Origin: Paraburkholderia caledonica NBRC 102488
GTDB lineage: Bacteria; Pseudomonadota; Gammaproteobacteria; Burkholderiales; Burkholderiaceae
Assembly: GCF_000685095.1 (NCBI RefSeq)
Contig: NZ_BAYE01000009.1
Span: 124,001-188,000 of the forward strand
Reading direction: 5' to 3'
DNA length: 64,000 nucleotides
Shown: in pieces, positions 1 to 9,058 of the stretch
Layout: every line of letters begins with the position of its first letter
How positions within the stretch are numbered: the first letter of the stretch is position 1
The notes under the pieces: model-generated
Databases searched by the model: none
What the model was told of the DNA's origin: nothing
Seen by the model: only the letters and a program-made list of their open reading frames with translations
Made by a program: the position numbers and the translations under genes

Positions 1-2015
1 GCGAGTGCGAGGCCGGTCACATCCACCGGCTGGACCTTCGGCTCGACGCGCGTGACGTCGCGATGCATCCGCGGCGCCTTGCCGAGCAACACTTCCATTG
101 GCATGTCGACCGGTTGATGCGCGTTCTCGTCCTTCAGTTCGGGATCGATCAGCTTCAACTGACGTTCGGCCGTTGCCGTGCCGATCACGGCGAACGGGCA
201 GCGTTCGCGCTCGCACATGGCCTGGAAAGCCGGGAGATCAGCGGGCGCGATGGCGAGCACGTAACGCTCCTGCGCTTCGTTCGACCAGATCTCGCGCGGC
301 GACAGGCCGCTTTCCTCCAGCTGGATTTCGCGCAGATCGAAAATCGCGCCCTTTCCTGCGCCGTCGACCACTTCCGGGAACGCGTTCGACAGACCGCCCG
401 CGCCCACGTCGTGAATGCTCAGGATCGGGTTTTTGTCGCCCAGTTGCCAGCACGCATTGATGACTTCCTGCGCGCGCCGCTCGATCTCCGGATTGCCGCG
501 CTGGACGGAGTCGAAGTCGAGTTCGGCGGTATTCGTGCCGGTCGCCATCGAGCTTGCTGCGCCGCCGCCCATGCCGATGCGCATGCCCGGGCCGCCGATC
601 TGAATCAGAAGCGACCCTTCCGGCAGGTCGTGCTTGTGCGTGTGCTGATCCGAAATATTGCCGATGCCGCCCGCGATCATGATCGGCTTGTGATAGCCGC
701 GCACGAGGCCCGCCACGTTCTGCTCGTATGCGCGGAAATAGCCGCCCAGATTCGGCCGGCCAAATTCGTTGTTGAATGCGGCGCCGCCGAGCGGGCCGTC
801 GATCATGATTTGCAGCGGCGAAGCGATGCGGTCCGGGCGGCCATACGCCTCAAGCTTGTCGTTCGGATTGCGATGCGCGAGCGGCACGGCGACATCGCGT
901 GCATTTTCCCAGGCTTCGACGCCGTCCGGCAATTCGAGGTTCGACACCGTGAAGCCCGCCAGACCGGCCTTCGGCCGCGCGCCGCGGCCGGTCGCGCCTT
1001 CGTCGCGAATCTCGCCGCCCGCGCCCGTCGCAGCGCCAGGGAAAGGCGAGATCGCGGTTGGGTGATTGTGCGTCTCGACCTTCATCAAGGTGTGCGTGAG
1101 TTCGACGCTGCGGCGATAGTGCTCGGGCAGTTCCTTCTCACCAAGCTGCTCCGGCGTGCGCGGGAACCAGCGCTCTGCCATACCGCCCGCCATGATCGCC
1201 GAGTTGTCCGAATAAGCGACGATCGTGCCTTGCGGATGGAGCTTCTCGGTATTGCGGATCATGTTGAAGAGCGAGATGTCCTGCTTCTCGCCGTCGATGG
1301 TCCATTCCGCGTTGAAAATCTTGTGACGGCAGTGCTCGCTGTTGGCCTGCGCGAACATCATCAGTTCGACGTCGGTCGGATTGCGGCCGAGTTTCGTGAA
1401 TGCGTCGACGAGGTAGTCGATCTCGTCGTCGGCGAGCGCGAGGCCCAGTTCCGTGTTCGCTACTTCCAGCGCGCGCCGGCTTTGGCCGAGCACGTCGACG
1501 GTTTGCAGCGGCTTGGCCGGCAGTTCGTCGAACAGATGCAGCGCATGGTCGCGCGACGGCGCGACGCTCTCGGTCATGCGGTCGTGCAACGCGGCGGCGA
1601 CGGCCTCGCGCGCTTCGTCGGAAAGCGCCTTCTTGCCGCCCAGCAGGCCGCTTTTCAGCGTAACCGTGTACTCGACGCCGCGCTCGATCCGGCGCACCTG
1701 CGTGAGCCCGCACAGGTGCGCGATATCCGTTGCCTTGCTCGCCCACGGCGACACCGTACCGAAGCGCGGCACCACCAGAAACGTTTCGGCCGCGCCGCGC
1801 TCTCTGGTTTCTTCGAGCGGATGGCCGTAGTGCATCAGCGCCTCGATCTTCGCGTTGTCTTCAGCGGAAAGCGGGGTCTGCGCGTTGACGAAGTGCAGAT
1901 ATTGCCCGCGCACGCCCGTGATGTTCGGGTCGATGCGCGTAAGCGTTTCGAGCAGGCGGGTTTGACGGAAATCGGAAAGGGCCGAAGCGCCGGGGAAACA
2001 CGAGAAGTGGGCCAT
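1..2015 (-). CDS. purL: Phosphoribosylformylglycinamidine synthase, N-terminal half (partial)
   Basis: Large single-chain FGAM synthase, which converts FGAR, glutamine and ATP to FGAM in cytoplasmic purine synthesis. About 671 of roughly 1,350 codons are visible; the rest, including the C-terminal glutamine amidotransferase domain, lies beyond the left edge. The chosen start reads MAHFSCFPGASAL, typical of beta-proteobacterial PurL. The FGAR/ATP-binding signature AQANSEHCRHKIF lies near residues 220-232, and KVETHNHPTAISPFPGAA follows downstream. The gene is transcribed leftward, with a TATAAT box about 80 bp upstream of the start. The plus-strand reading frame over the same bases is a GC-bias shadow. 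Confidence 0.95.
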   Translation of the reverse strand, partial: MAHFSCFPGASALSDFRQTRLLETLTRIDPNITGVRGQYLHFVNAQTPLSAEDNAKIEALMHYGHPLEETRERGAAETFLVVPRFGTVSPWASKATDIAHLCGLTQVRRIERGVEYTVTLKSGLLGGKKALSDEAREAVAAALHDRMTESVAPSRDHALHLFDELPAKPLQTVDVLGQSRRALEVANTELGLALADDEIDYLVDAFTKLGRNPTDVELMMFAQANSEHCRHKIFNAEWTIDGEKQDISLFNMIRNTEKLHPQGTIVAYSDNSAIMAGGMAERWFPRTPEQLGEKELPEHYRRSVELTHTLMKVETHNHPTAISPFPGAATGAGGEIRDEGATGRGARPKAGLAGFTVSNLELPDGVEAWENARDVAVPLAHRNPNDKLEAYGRPDRIASPLQIMIDGPLGGAAFNNEFGRPNLGGYFRAYEQNVAGLVRGYHKPIMIAGGIGNISDQHTHKHDLPEGSLLIQIGGPGMRIGMGGGAASSMATGTNTAELDFDSVQRGNPEIERRAQEVINACWQLGDKNPILSIHDVGAGGLSNAFPEVVDGAGKGAIFDLREIQLEESGLSPREIWSNEAQERYVLAIAPADLPAFQAMCERERCPFAVIGTATAERQLKLIDPELKDENAHQPVDMPMEVLLGKAPRMHRDVTRVEPKVQPVDVTGLAL

Positions 2016-2091
2016 GGACTTGACGTTGCGTCGCTCAATGATGCCGAAGAGTCGCGCGTGATGGCGACATGAGGCGGAAAGGAAGTCAGGG

Positions 2092-2097
2092 ATTATA
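2092..2097 (-). promoter_or_regulatory. Candidate -10 box of the purL promoter
   Basis: The minus strand reads a perfect TATAAT inside GGGGTATAATCCC, 77 bp before the purL start. No good -35 hexamer lies 16-18 bp upstream. The call rests on the -10 match and position only. Confidence 0.45.
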
Positions 2098-2391
2098 CCC
2101 CGGGAACGGCCATCCAGCGGGGCGCGCCATGGCCCCGGAATACGCTGCGCGGGTGTCTCGGGCGACGCCTGCGCAGCAGCGCGCATGACCATGCGCGGGC
2201 GTTGACTGCTATCATTCGCCCTTTCATCAGATCGGTGCGAGCGGGGTTCTGGCCTTGCCGCCGGCAGTATGTCGCGAGTCCTGCCCGGATCGGATCCGGG
2301 GTCATGTCTTCGCGTCATGTCCGGCCGCGCCGCATGTCACGCCTAGCGGGGCCCGCACAACGGCCCCCGCCCGGCAAATCGAATCAGAACA
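2098..2391. other. Intergenic region between divergent purL and dadA-like genes
   Basis: About 290 bases separate the purL -10 box from the rightward oxidase start. The stretch is GC-rich, and its short reading frames resemble no family I know. A TATCAT at about 2210 in the plus direction could be a -10 for the oxidase but lacks a convincing -35. I see no terminator or RNA gene. Confidence 0.4.
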
Positions 2392-3690
2392 ATGGATGTC
2401 ATCGTCATTGGCGGCGGGATCGCGGGCGTCGCCACCGCTTATCAGCTACGCGCCGCGGGCCACCGGGTATGCGTCGTCGAGCGCCACGCCACCGTCGCGC
2501 AGGGCGCAACCTATGGACATGGCGGCACGGTCCTGCCAACGCCGCTCGACGTCTGGTTTGGCCCGACTTTCATGGCGAACCGGCAGAATGCGAAAAACGG
2601 CGTGATCAACAAGCCCGGATTCAACGGGCCGGCGCGCCAGTTCGTGAAGAAGCTCGCCGAATTGCAGGAGCCCGACGAGTTCGGTCGCCAATACCGGCTG
2701 TTACGACCGCTTATCGAGCTGTCGCGCGAGGCGATGGCCGACATGGAAGCGCGCTTCGGCTTCGAATTCGAACAGGCGAGCGGTCTGCTCTATCTGGTCC
2801 GTTCCGCTCAGGAGTGGCAGCAATTGCAGCCCGCGCTCGGGCTGCTGGCGCTCTACGAAGTGCCGCATCATGTGTTGAGCCCCGCCGAATGTGCGGCGTA
2901 CGAGCATTCGGTGCGCACCGAACCGGAATTCGCGGGCGGCGTTCTGTTCGAACACGAGCGAACCGCCAATTGCCCGCTTTTCACCAAGCTTCTCAAGCAG
3001 ACGCTCGACACCCAGGGCGGCGTGCAGTTCATGCTCGGCTGCGAGGTGTCGGCGATCCGCCTCGACGGCCAGCGCGCCGCAGTCGAGCTCGCGCCTCGGC
3101 CGGGCGCGGCGTCCCGGTCACGCGAAGTCGATGTGATCCACGCGGACGCGATCGTGGTCGCCGGCGGTTACGGCAGCCTCGCGCTGCTCGAGCGCCTCGG
3201 CCTCGCCTTGCCCCTGCATCCGCTGCGCGTGCATACGCTCGTCGCGCCTATCGCGCATGAGGAATGTGCGCCGCATGTCGCTATCGTCGACGCGATCAAG
3301 CGCATAGGAATCAGCCGGATGAATCACCGCTTGCGCATTGCGGGCGGTGCGGTCTTGCAAGGCGCTAATCTGATCGAGAAGCCGCTCGGCGAAGCACTGA
3401 CGAAAGAAGCGCTGGCGCTGCTGGGGCAGGCGACACACGACTGGATTCCGGGCGCGGCGCGTATTTCGGCGGCCTTGCCGTGGGAAGGCATCAAGCTGCT
3501 GTCGCCCGACGGCTTGCCGGTGGTCGGCAATGCGCTGCATCCACGGATCTTCGTCAATGTGGGCCACGGGCCTGCGGGTTGGGGCCTCGCGTGCGGAGCG
3601 GGCAAGCTGATCGCCGATCTGGTCGTGGGCCAGGCGCCGGATTTGCCCGACGAAACGCTCGCCGCGCTGCGCGTGGACCGGTTCCAGTAA
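2392..3690 (+). CDS. FAD-dependent D-amino acid dehydrogenase-like oxidoreductase
   Basis: A DAO/DadA-family flavoprotein of 432 residues. The N-terminus carries the Rossmann dinucleotide motif GGGIAG (residues 7-12), followed by the acidic VVER that ends the second strand and binds the FAD ribose. The C-terminus has the family pattern LLSPDGLPVVGN and GHGPAGWGLACGAGKLIAD, which packs on the flavin. DadA proteins oxidise D-amino acids to keto acids and pass electrons to the respiratory chain. The substrate here is not determined by sequence, because this is a divergent paralogue without the alanine racemase partner usually beside dadA. It stands alone, divergent from purL and about 100 bp before nnr. 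Confidence 0.8.
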   Translation: MDVIVIGGGIAGVATAYQLRAAGHRVCVVERHATVAQGATYGHGGTVLPTPLDVWFGPTFMANRQNAKNGVINKPGFNGPARQFVKKLAELQEPDEFGRQYRLLRPLIELSREAMADMEARFGFEFEQASGLLYLVRSAQEWQQLQPALGLLALYEVPHHVLSPAECAAYEHSVRTEPEFAGGVLFEHERTANCPLFTKLLKQTLDTQGGVQFMLGCEVSAIRLDGQRAAVELAPRPGAASRSREVDVIHADAIVVAGGYGSLALLERLGLALPLHPLRVHTLVAPIAHEECAPHVAIVDAIKRIGISRMNHRLRIAGGAVLQGANLIEKPLGEALTKEALALLGQATHDWIPGAARISAALPWEGIKLLSPDGLPVVGNALHPRIFVNVGHGPAGWGLACGAGKLIADLVVGQAPDLPDETLAALRVDRFQ

Positions 3691-3792
3691 CAGCGGGGTG
3701 CGCCGGAATCGACGCATTGGGCGCACATCGGCACTACCATAGCGATTCCAGACGCTTTCGCACCTTGCTCAAGGGTGACCGCCCGCCTCGCC

Positions 3793-5385
3793 ATGACAGA
3801 AGCCGACCTCACGCCGCCGACGCTGATTCGCCCGCATAACCGCGCCCTCCCGCTGCTGACGCTGACCGACCTGAGGATCGCGGAATCGCAAGCCGCCGCT
3901 TCGCTGCCGCAGCATACGCTGATGGACCGCGCCGGCAAGGCGGCAGCCAGCTTCCTGCTCGAACAGATTACCCGCGACACGTCGGTCGAAAAATCCAGGC
4001 AGCGCGTCTGGCTGATAGCCGGCCCCGGTAACAATGGCGGCGACGCACTGATTCTGGCGGCGGAGCTGCACAAGGCCGGCATCGCCGTCGAATTGTGCAT
4101 GCCGGTGGAAGTGAAACCGGACGACGCCCGCTGGGCGCTCGCGACGGCACGCGCATCCGGCGTCGCGATCGCCACCGCGCCGCCCGCGTCGCTCGACGGC
4201 TACACGTGGCTCGTCGACGGTATGTTCGGCATTGGCCTCGCGCGGCCACTGGAAGGCGTGTTCGCCGCGACCGCGCGGCAGTTCTCGCAACGTGCCCAAA
4301 GCCGGCCGCACACAGGCGGCGTGCTCGCGCTCGACGTGCCGAGCGGCCTCGACAGCGACACGGGCACGATCGTCGGCGACGGCGACGGCGACGCAGCCGT
4401 GCGCGCGACCCACACGGTTACCTTCATTGCCGGCAAGCCGGGACTCTTCACGGCGCAAGGCCGCGATCTCGCCGGCTCGGTGACGGTCGCGCCGATCGGC
4501 GTCGATTGCAGCGCGCGCACGGCGGTGCAACTGAACGCGCCCGAACTCTTTGGCTCGTTCCTGCCACCGCGTGATTTCGCGACCAACAAGGGCACGTTCG
4601 GCAGCCTCGCCGTGGTTGGCGGCGACACGGGCATGTGCGGCGCGCCGATTCTCGCGGCGCGTGCGGCGCTCTACACCGGCGCGGGCAAGGTCCACGTCGC
4701 ACTGCTCGGCGCCGGCGCCCCGCCCTACGACCCGCCGCATCCCGAACTGATGTTGCATGCCGTCGACGATTTGCCGCTCGACAAGATGGATGCGCTGGCG
4801 CTCGGCTGCGGCATGGGCCACGGCGAGCGCGCCACGCGGGTGTTGCACGATGTGCTGCAACTCGATGTGCCGAAGCTCTTCGACGCTGACGCGCTCAATC
4901 TGATTTCGAAAGACTCCACGTTGGCCGCGGCCGTTACCGCGCGAGGCGTGCAGGGCGATCCCTGCGTGCTCACGCCGCACCCGCTCGAAGCCGCGCGCCT
5001 GCTTGGCACTGAGGTGGTCCGCGTACAGCGCGACCGCCTCGCCGCGGCGCGCGCTCTCGCGGCGCGCTTTGCCAGTGTGGTGGTGCTCAAGGGCACCGGT
5101 ACGGTGATCGCGGCCCCCGACGGCCGTCTCACGATCAACCCGACCGGAAATGCCGCGCTCGCGACAGGCGGCACCGGCGACGTCCTGGGCGGCATGATCG
5201 GCGCTTTGCTCGCGCAGCACTTGCCGGGCTACGAGGCGGCGTTGGCCGGCGTCTACCTGCACGGCCTCGCCGCCGACACGTTGAACGCGCAGGGCCACGG
5301 TCCCGCCGGCCTCACGGCCGGCGAACTTGCGCCGATGGTGCGCAGCTTGTTGAACCGCATGTTTTATCCATCGGTGCAATCGTGA
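3793..5385 (+). CDS. nnr: Bifunctional NAD(P)H-hydrate epimerase / ADP-dependent dehydratase
   Basis: A YjeF-type repair enzyme of about 530 residues that rescues hydrated NADH and NADPH. The N-terminal half is the epimerase: LMDRAGKAAASFLL, then GPGNNGGDALILA, then LDVPSGLDSDTG. The C-terminal half is the ribokinase-like dehydratase, with NKGTFGSLAVVGGDTGMCGA, the LTPHPLEAARLLG motif and the catalytic-loop signature NAALATGGTGDVLGGMIGALL. I start at the ATG reading MTEADLT; an in-frame GTG 18 bp upstream (3775) is possible, and neither has a strong ribosome site. Length fits the fused bacterial form. It is followed by about 110 bases and then the candidate RNA promoter. Confidence 0.92.
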   Translation: MTEADLTPPTLIRPHNRALPLLTLTDLRIAESQAAASLPQHTLMDRAGKAAASFLLEQITRDTSVEKSRQRVWLIAGPGNNGGDALILAAELHKAGIAVELCMPVEVKPDDARWALATARASGVAIATAPPASLDGYTWLVDGMFGIGLARPLEGVFAATARQFSQRAQSRPHTGGVLALDVPSGLDSDTGTIVGDGDGDAAVRATHTVTFIAGKPGLFTAQGRDLAGSVTVAPIGVDCSARTAVQLNAPELFGSFLPPRDFATNKGTFGSLAVVGGDTGMCGAPILAARAALYTGAGKVHVALLGAGAPPYDPPHPELMLHAVDDLPLDKMDALALGCGMGHGERATRVLHDVLQLDVPKLFDADALNLISKDSTLAAAVTARGVQGDPCVLTPHPLEAARLLGTEVVRVQRDRLAAARALAARFASVVVLKGTGTVIAAPDGRLTINPTGNAALATGGTGDVLGGMIGALLAQHLPGYEAALAGVYLHGLAADTLNAQGHGPAGLTAGELAPMVRSLLNRMFYPSVQS

Positions 5386-5485
5386 TGTTGGGTATCGAGC
5401 GGCATGGCGCGATATTGGCCGAATTGGGTGGCTGGCTTCCGGCGTGGGTTGTGTCAAAGCGCTGCCGCCTGTCCCGCAACGCCGT

Positions 5486-5491
5486 TATACT
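5486..5491 (+). promoter_or_regulatory. Candidate -10 box of the structured RNA before pgi
   Basis: TATACT (within GTTATACTG) ends 8 bases before position 5500, where the long closing stem of the candidate RNA begins, so a transcript from here would start at that stem. The -35 position is weak (TGCCGC at 17-bp spacing). Confidence 0.4.
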
Positions 5492-5497
5492 GAGTAA

Positions 5498-5713
5498 TCG
5501 AGTGAGGAGTACGTGAGCAACTGCGCTGACCGGTCGAACCTGTGGCCGCGTGCGGACCGCACGCGAACTGAGCGCGCTTGCTGCGCGCATACTGCCTGAC
5601 GGCGTGGCGGTTCGTAGCGAGCCACTCGCAAAACACGGCGGAATCAACGGGCGTTAATGACTGCGCGGGCGCTCAAGACTCACCGCGAACGCGGCCGTGC
5701 TGCCTCGCTCTAA
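5498..5713 (+). ncRNA. Candidate structured non-coding RNA upstream of pgi (6S-like architecture possible)
   Basis: A 14-bp closing stem pairs 5500-5513 with 5696-5710 (one bulged G at 5702 and two G-U pairs), joining ends about 210 nt apart. Inside are near-perfect local hairpins: CGCGTGCG-GAC-CGCACGCG at about 5548-5566 and GCGCGC-TTGCT-GCGCGC just after. A TATACT box sits 8 bp before the first stem base, and a GC hairpin with a T-rich tail follows at 5738-5761, so the unit has a promoter, a folded body and a terminator before pgi. No reading frame here looks coding. Size and closed-stem layout recall 6S RNA, but the multiple local hairpins are not the classic rod, so the class is uncertain. 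A pgi leader is the alternative. Confidence 0.4.
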
Positions 5714-5737
5714 TAGCATCGTTGCATCATCCTCGGC

Positions 5738-5761
5738 GGCGCCTCGCGCGCGCCTTTCTTT
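5738..5761 (+). terminator. Terminator-like hairpin between candidate RNA and pgi
   Basis: GGCGC (5738-5742) pairs with GCGCC (5750-5754) around a 7-base loop and is followed directly by TTTCTTT. The stem is short but all GC. It lies 25 bp before the pgi start, so it would end the upstream RNA or act as a pgi leader attenuator. Confidence 0.4.
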
Positions 5762-5785
5762 GTGCCCCTTGGTTAGACGGACGCT

Positions 5786-7408
5786 ATGACCCAGAATTCG
5801 CTCCCCTCCTGGTCCTCTCTGCAAACGCACTACGAGCAGATCCGCGATGCACATCTGCGCGACTGGTTCGCTCCCGGGAACGACCCCGCGCCGACGCGTG
5901 CCGAGCGCTTCGCGTTCGCGGGCGGCGGCATCGCCGCCGACTTCTCGAAGAACCGCATCACCGACGAAACCCTGAAGCTGCTCGTGCAACTCGCGCGCGA
6001 AGCCGGCGTCGAGAAACGTCGCGACGCGATGTTCGCGGGCGAAGTCGTCAATCCCACTGAAGGCCGTGCCGCGCTGCACACCGCGCTGCGAGCGAGCAAC
6101 CCCAATGCGCCGTTCCATCAGCAGGTGCAGGCCGAACGCGCGAAAATGGCCGCGTTCGCCGATCAGGTGCGGAGTGGCGCCTGGACCGGCTATACGGGCA
6201 AACGCATTCGCCACGTGGTGAACATCGGCATTGGGGGCTCGGACCTCGGGCCGAAGATGGTCGTGCACGCGCTGCATCATCTGGCCACGCCGGAAATCAC
6301 CACGCACTTCGTGTCGAATGTCGACGGTGCCGATCTCTACAACGTGATGCAGCAGATCGACCCCGAAGAGACGCTGGCCATCATCGTTTCGAAGACGTTC
6401 ACGACGCTCGAAACCATGACCAACGCGCGTTCGCTGCGTGACTGGTTCACGGAAAAGGGCTGCCCGGAAAATGCGCTGGCGAAGCACTTCGTCGGTGTGT
6501 CGGCGAATCCTTCGGAAGTCGTCAAGTTCGGCATCGCGAAAGAGAACGTGTTCGAGATGTGGGACTGGGTAGGCGGCCGATATTCGCTGTGGTCGGCGGT
6601 CGGTCTGTCGATCATGATCGCGGTCGGGCCGCAGCAGTTCGGCGAACTGCTGGCCGGCGCGAACGAAATGGACGAGCACTTCCGCACTGCGCCGCTCGAA
6701 AAGAATCTGCCGGTGCTGCTGGGCATGATCGGCATCTGGTATCGCAACTTCTTCGGCTCGCAAAGCTATCTCGTCGCGCCGTACTCGGAGGCGCTGCACT
6801 TCCTGCCGTCGTATCTGCAACAGCTGGAAATGGAGAGCAACGGCAAATCGGCGCGTCTCGACGGCGCAATGGTCGACTATCCGACCTCCGCGGTAACGTG
6901 GGGCGAGCCGGGTACGAATGGTCAGCATGCGTTTTTCCAGATGCTGCATCAAGGTCCGACCATAGTCCCGATCGACTTCATTGCGGTGCTGACGCCAGAG
7001 CATCCGCTCGTGAGCCATCATCCGAAGCTGCTCGCCAACTGCTTCGCGCAAAGCGAAGCATTGATGCTCGGCCGCACGCTCGAAGAAGCGAAAAAGGTCG
7101 CCGGTCCCGACAAGCCGGAACTGGCGCCGCACCTGGTGTTTCCGGGCAACCGGCCGACCACCACGCTGCTGGTCGAGGCGCTCACGGCGCGCTCACTCGG
7201 CGCGCTGATCGCGCTCTACGAGCACAAGGTGCTCGTACAGGCGTCGGTATGGAACATCAATCCGTTCGATCAATGGGGCGTCGAGCTAGGCAAGATTCTC
7301 GGCAAGGTCGTCGAGGCGGACCTGACAGCCGCAAGCGTCGACGAAAAGAAACACGATTCGTCGACGTCCGCGCTGATCGCAAGGGCGCGCGCCGCGTTGA
7401 AGCGTTGA
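5786..7408 (+). CDS. pgi: Glucose-6-phosphate isomerase
   Basis: Cytosolic enzyme that interconverts glucose 6-phosphate and fructose 6-phosphate. It has 540 residues, the normal bacterial length. Visible signatures are GIGGSDLGPKMV (phosphate-binding loop), VSKTFTTLETMTN, the PGI signature GEPGTNGQHAFFQMLHQG, and the C-terminal FDQWGVELGKILGK carrying the catalytic lysine. The start follows the terminator-like hairpin by 25 bp and has no strong ribosome site. A strong terminator closes the gene at 7474-7500, so it appears monocistronic apart from the candidate RNA in front. Confidence 0.97.
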   Translation: MTQNSLPSWSSLQTHYEQIRDAHLRDWFAPGNDPAPTRAERFAFAGGGIAADFSKNRITDETLKLLVQLAREAGVEKRRDAMFAGEVVNPTEGRAALHTALRASNPNAPFHQQVQAERAKMAAFADQVRSGAWTGYTGKRIRHVVNIGIGGSDLGPKMVVHALHHLATPEITTHFVSNVDGADLYNVMQQIDPEETLAIIVSKTFTTLETMTNARSLRDWFTEKGCPENALAKHFVGVSANPSEVVKFGIAKENVFEMWDWVGGRYSLWSAVGLSIMIAVGPQQFGELLAGANEMDEHFRTAPLEKNLPVLLGMIGIWYRNFFGSQSYLVAPYSEALHFLPSYLQQLEMESNGKSARLDGAMVDYPTSAVTWGEPGTNGQHAFFQMLHQGPTIVPIDFIAVLTPEHPLVSHHPKLLANCFAQSEALMLGRTLEEAKKVAGPDKPELAPHLVFPGNRPTTTLLVEALTARSLGALIALYEHKVLVQASVWNINPFDQWGVELGKILGKVVEADLTAASVDEKKHDSSTSALIARARAALKR

Positions 7409-7473
7409 CACTTGAACGCCGGTTGGCTATGTAGCTGGCGGCGTGCTGCGCTCCGTACTGGGTGAAGTATCGG

Positions 7474-7500
7474 GCGGGCCACTTGTGGCCCGCTTTTTTT
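7474..7500 (+). terminator. Rho-independent terminator of pgi
   Basis: A perfect 9-bp stem GCGGGCCAC/GTGGCCCGC with a TT loop is followed by seven Ts. It lies 66 bp past the pgi stop and 37 bp from the convergent ybbA stop. Confidence 0.9.
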
Positions 7501-7536
7501 CGTGGGCGTATGTTTGACTTCGACCGAGCCTGTGCG

Positions 7537-8223
7537 TCAGGCGAGACGTCCCGCTTCTATCGTTACGGTCGTATCGCAGCGGCGCGCCAGTTCCACGTCG
7601 TGCGTGACGAGAATCAGCGTTGCACCGTTCGCGCGGTTCATCTGGAACATCAGATCGATTACCGCGTGGCCGGTCGCGGCGTCGAGACTGCCCGTCGGTT
7701 CGTCGGCGAAGAGAATGGCCGGATGCGTAACGAAGGCGCGCGCCAGTGCGACGCGTTGCTGTTCGCCGCCCGACAGCAGCTTCGGATAATGGTTTGTGCG
7801 CTGGCCGAGGCCGACCTGTTCGAGCAGCCCGCGCGCGCGCAGTGCGGCTTCACGTGTACCGATGCCGCCTTGCAATTCGAGCGGCAACGTGACGTTTTCG
7901 AGCGCCGTCAAATGCGGCATTAACTGGAACGACTGGAACACGAAACCGACCGAGCCGCTGCGCAATGCCGCGCGCTCGTCTTCGTTCAATGTGGTGAGCT
8001 CGCGGCCGAGTAGCCGAACCGAGCCCGAACTCGCGCTGTCCAATCCTGCGAGCAGTCCAAGCAGCGTAGACTTGCCCGACCCGGATGCGCCGACTATCGC
8101 GACACTGCTGCCCGCTTCGATAGCCAGATCGATGTTGTCGAGAATGGTCAGTTCGCCCGTCGCATCCTTAACCTTCTTGCACAAACCCCGCACTTCAATG
8201 ACTGGATCAGTTTTGTTTAGCAT
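7537..8223 (-). CDS. ybbA: ABC transporter ATP-binding protein, YbbA/LolD type
   Basis: A stand-alone ABC ATPase of 228 residues in the MacB/LolD subgroup. Walker A is GASGSGKST (residues 45-53), the Q-loop follows in GFVFQSFQLMPHLTALENV, the signature is LLSGGEQQRVALARAF and Walker B is AILFADEPTGSLD, with the switch histidine in LVTHD. In E. coli the homologue YbbA pairs with the large permease YbbP; no permease is present here. I start at the ATG reading MLNKTDPVIEV, since longer readings run into the divergent tesA gene. The two start codons are only 28 bp apart, an arrangement also seen for ybbA/tesA in enterobacteria. Exported substrate unknown. Confidence 0.88.
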   Translation of the reverse strand: MLNKTDPVIEVRGLCKKVKDATGELTILDNIDLAIEAGSSVAIVGASGSGKSTLLGLLAGLDSASSGSVRLLGRELTTLNEDERAALRSGSVGFVFQSFQLMPHLTALENVTLPLELQGGIGTREAALRARGLLEQVGLGQRTNHYPKLLSGGEQQRVALARAFVTHPAILFADEPTGSLDAATGHAVIDLMFQMNRANGATLILVTHDVELARRCDTTVTIEAGRLA

Positions 8224-8251
8224 AGTGAAGCGTAGGTTGAAAGTGCGCGCC

Positions 8252-8941
8252 ATGAAGCTTCGCGCGAATGCACTGACTTCGGCAACGAGCTCGGTGGCAA
8301 GGGGCTCGGTCATAGTGGCGGCCGCCCTTTTTTCGACGACCTTCGCGGTTCGCGCAGCCAATGCGCCCGAAGCGGCCAAACCGGTGATCGTCGTACTTGG
8401 CGATAGCATCTCCGCTGAATACGGCTTGCCCCGCGACACGGGCTGGGTCGCGTTGATGCGCCAGCGACTCACCCAGGAGCGAATCGATTATAGCGTCGCC
8501 AATGCGAGCATTAGCGGCGATACGACGAGCGGCGGGCGGGCCCGCTTGCCGGCGCTGATGCAACGCCTGAAGCCCAGCATCGTGATTGTCGAACTGGGTG
8601 CCAACGATGCCTTGCGTGGCGTGCCGCTTTCAACAACTGAAGACAATCTGCGCACGATCATCGAGCAGGCTCAGCAGGCTCACGCGAAGGTCGTGCTCGT
8701 GGGCATGTATGTACCGCCTAACTACGGCCCGGACTATACGCAAAAGTTCCATGGCCTATACGGCCAGCTCGCAAAGCAACTGAACGTGCCGCTAGTGCCG
8801 TTCCTGCTTGCCGGCATTGCCGATAAGCCGGATATGTTCCAGGCAGATCAGATTCATCCGACTCAGCAGGCACAGCCAGTGCTACTCAACAACGTGTGGC
8901 CCGCTGTCAAGCCACTCCTTCGTACAAGTTCGTCGCACTGA
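8252..8941 (+). CDS. tesA: Arylesterase / acyl-CoA thioesterase I, GDSL family
   Basis: Periplasmic SGNH hydrolase of 229 residues resembling TesA (thioesterase I / lysophospholipase L1). Block I is VLGDSISAEYG with nucleophile Ser52. Block III GANDAL supplies the oxyanion asparagine, and block V DQIHPT supplies the Asp and His of the triad. A signal peptide covers about residues 1-35, with a hydrophobic VIVAAALF core and an AVRA-type cleavage site. I start at ATG 8252; an in-frame GTG at 8225 is possible. It is divergent from ybbA with 28 bp between starts, so each promoter must lie inside the other gene. Confidence 0.9.
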   Translation: MKLRANALTSATSSVARGSVIVAAALFSTTFAVRAANAPEAAKPVIVVLGDSISAEYGLPRDTGWVALMRQRLTQERIDYSVANASISGDTTSGGRARLPALMQRLKPSIVIVELGANDALRGVPLSTTEDNLRTIIEQAQQAHAKVVLVGMYVPPNYGPDYTQKFHGLYGQLAKQLNVPLVPFLLAGIADKPDMFQADQIHPTQQAQPVLLNNVWPAVKPLLRTSSSH

Positions 8942-9058
8942 AAGGCTGCTGTCGGCTTGTTTCCGGAACTACGGGGAACACGGATCCGCGAGCTTGAGCT
9001 CATGCTTGCGCAATCCCGTGGCCCCGGCTCGATACCGAGCGACTTATGAGGAGATAAC

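Noticed and set aside
63..2072. 669-codon plus-strand open frame antisense to purL
   Set aside because: Composition is Arg/His/Asp rich without motifs, and the minus strand encodes clear PurL signatures. It is a GC third-position shadow.
2093..2305. 70-codon minus-strand frame upstream of purL
   Set aside because: Overlaps the purL promoter, no ribosome site, no recognisable sequence.
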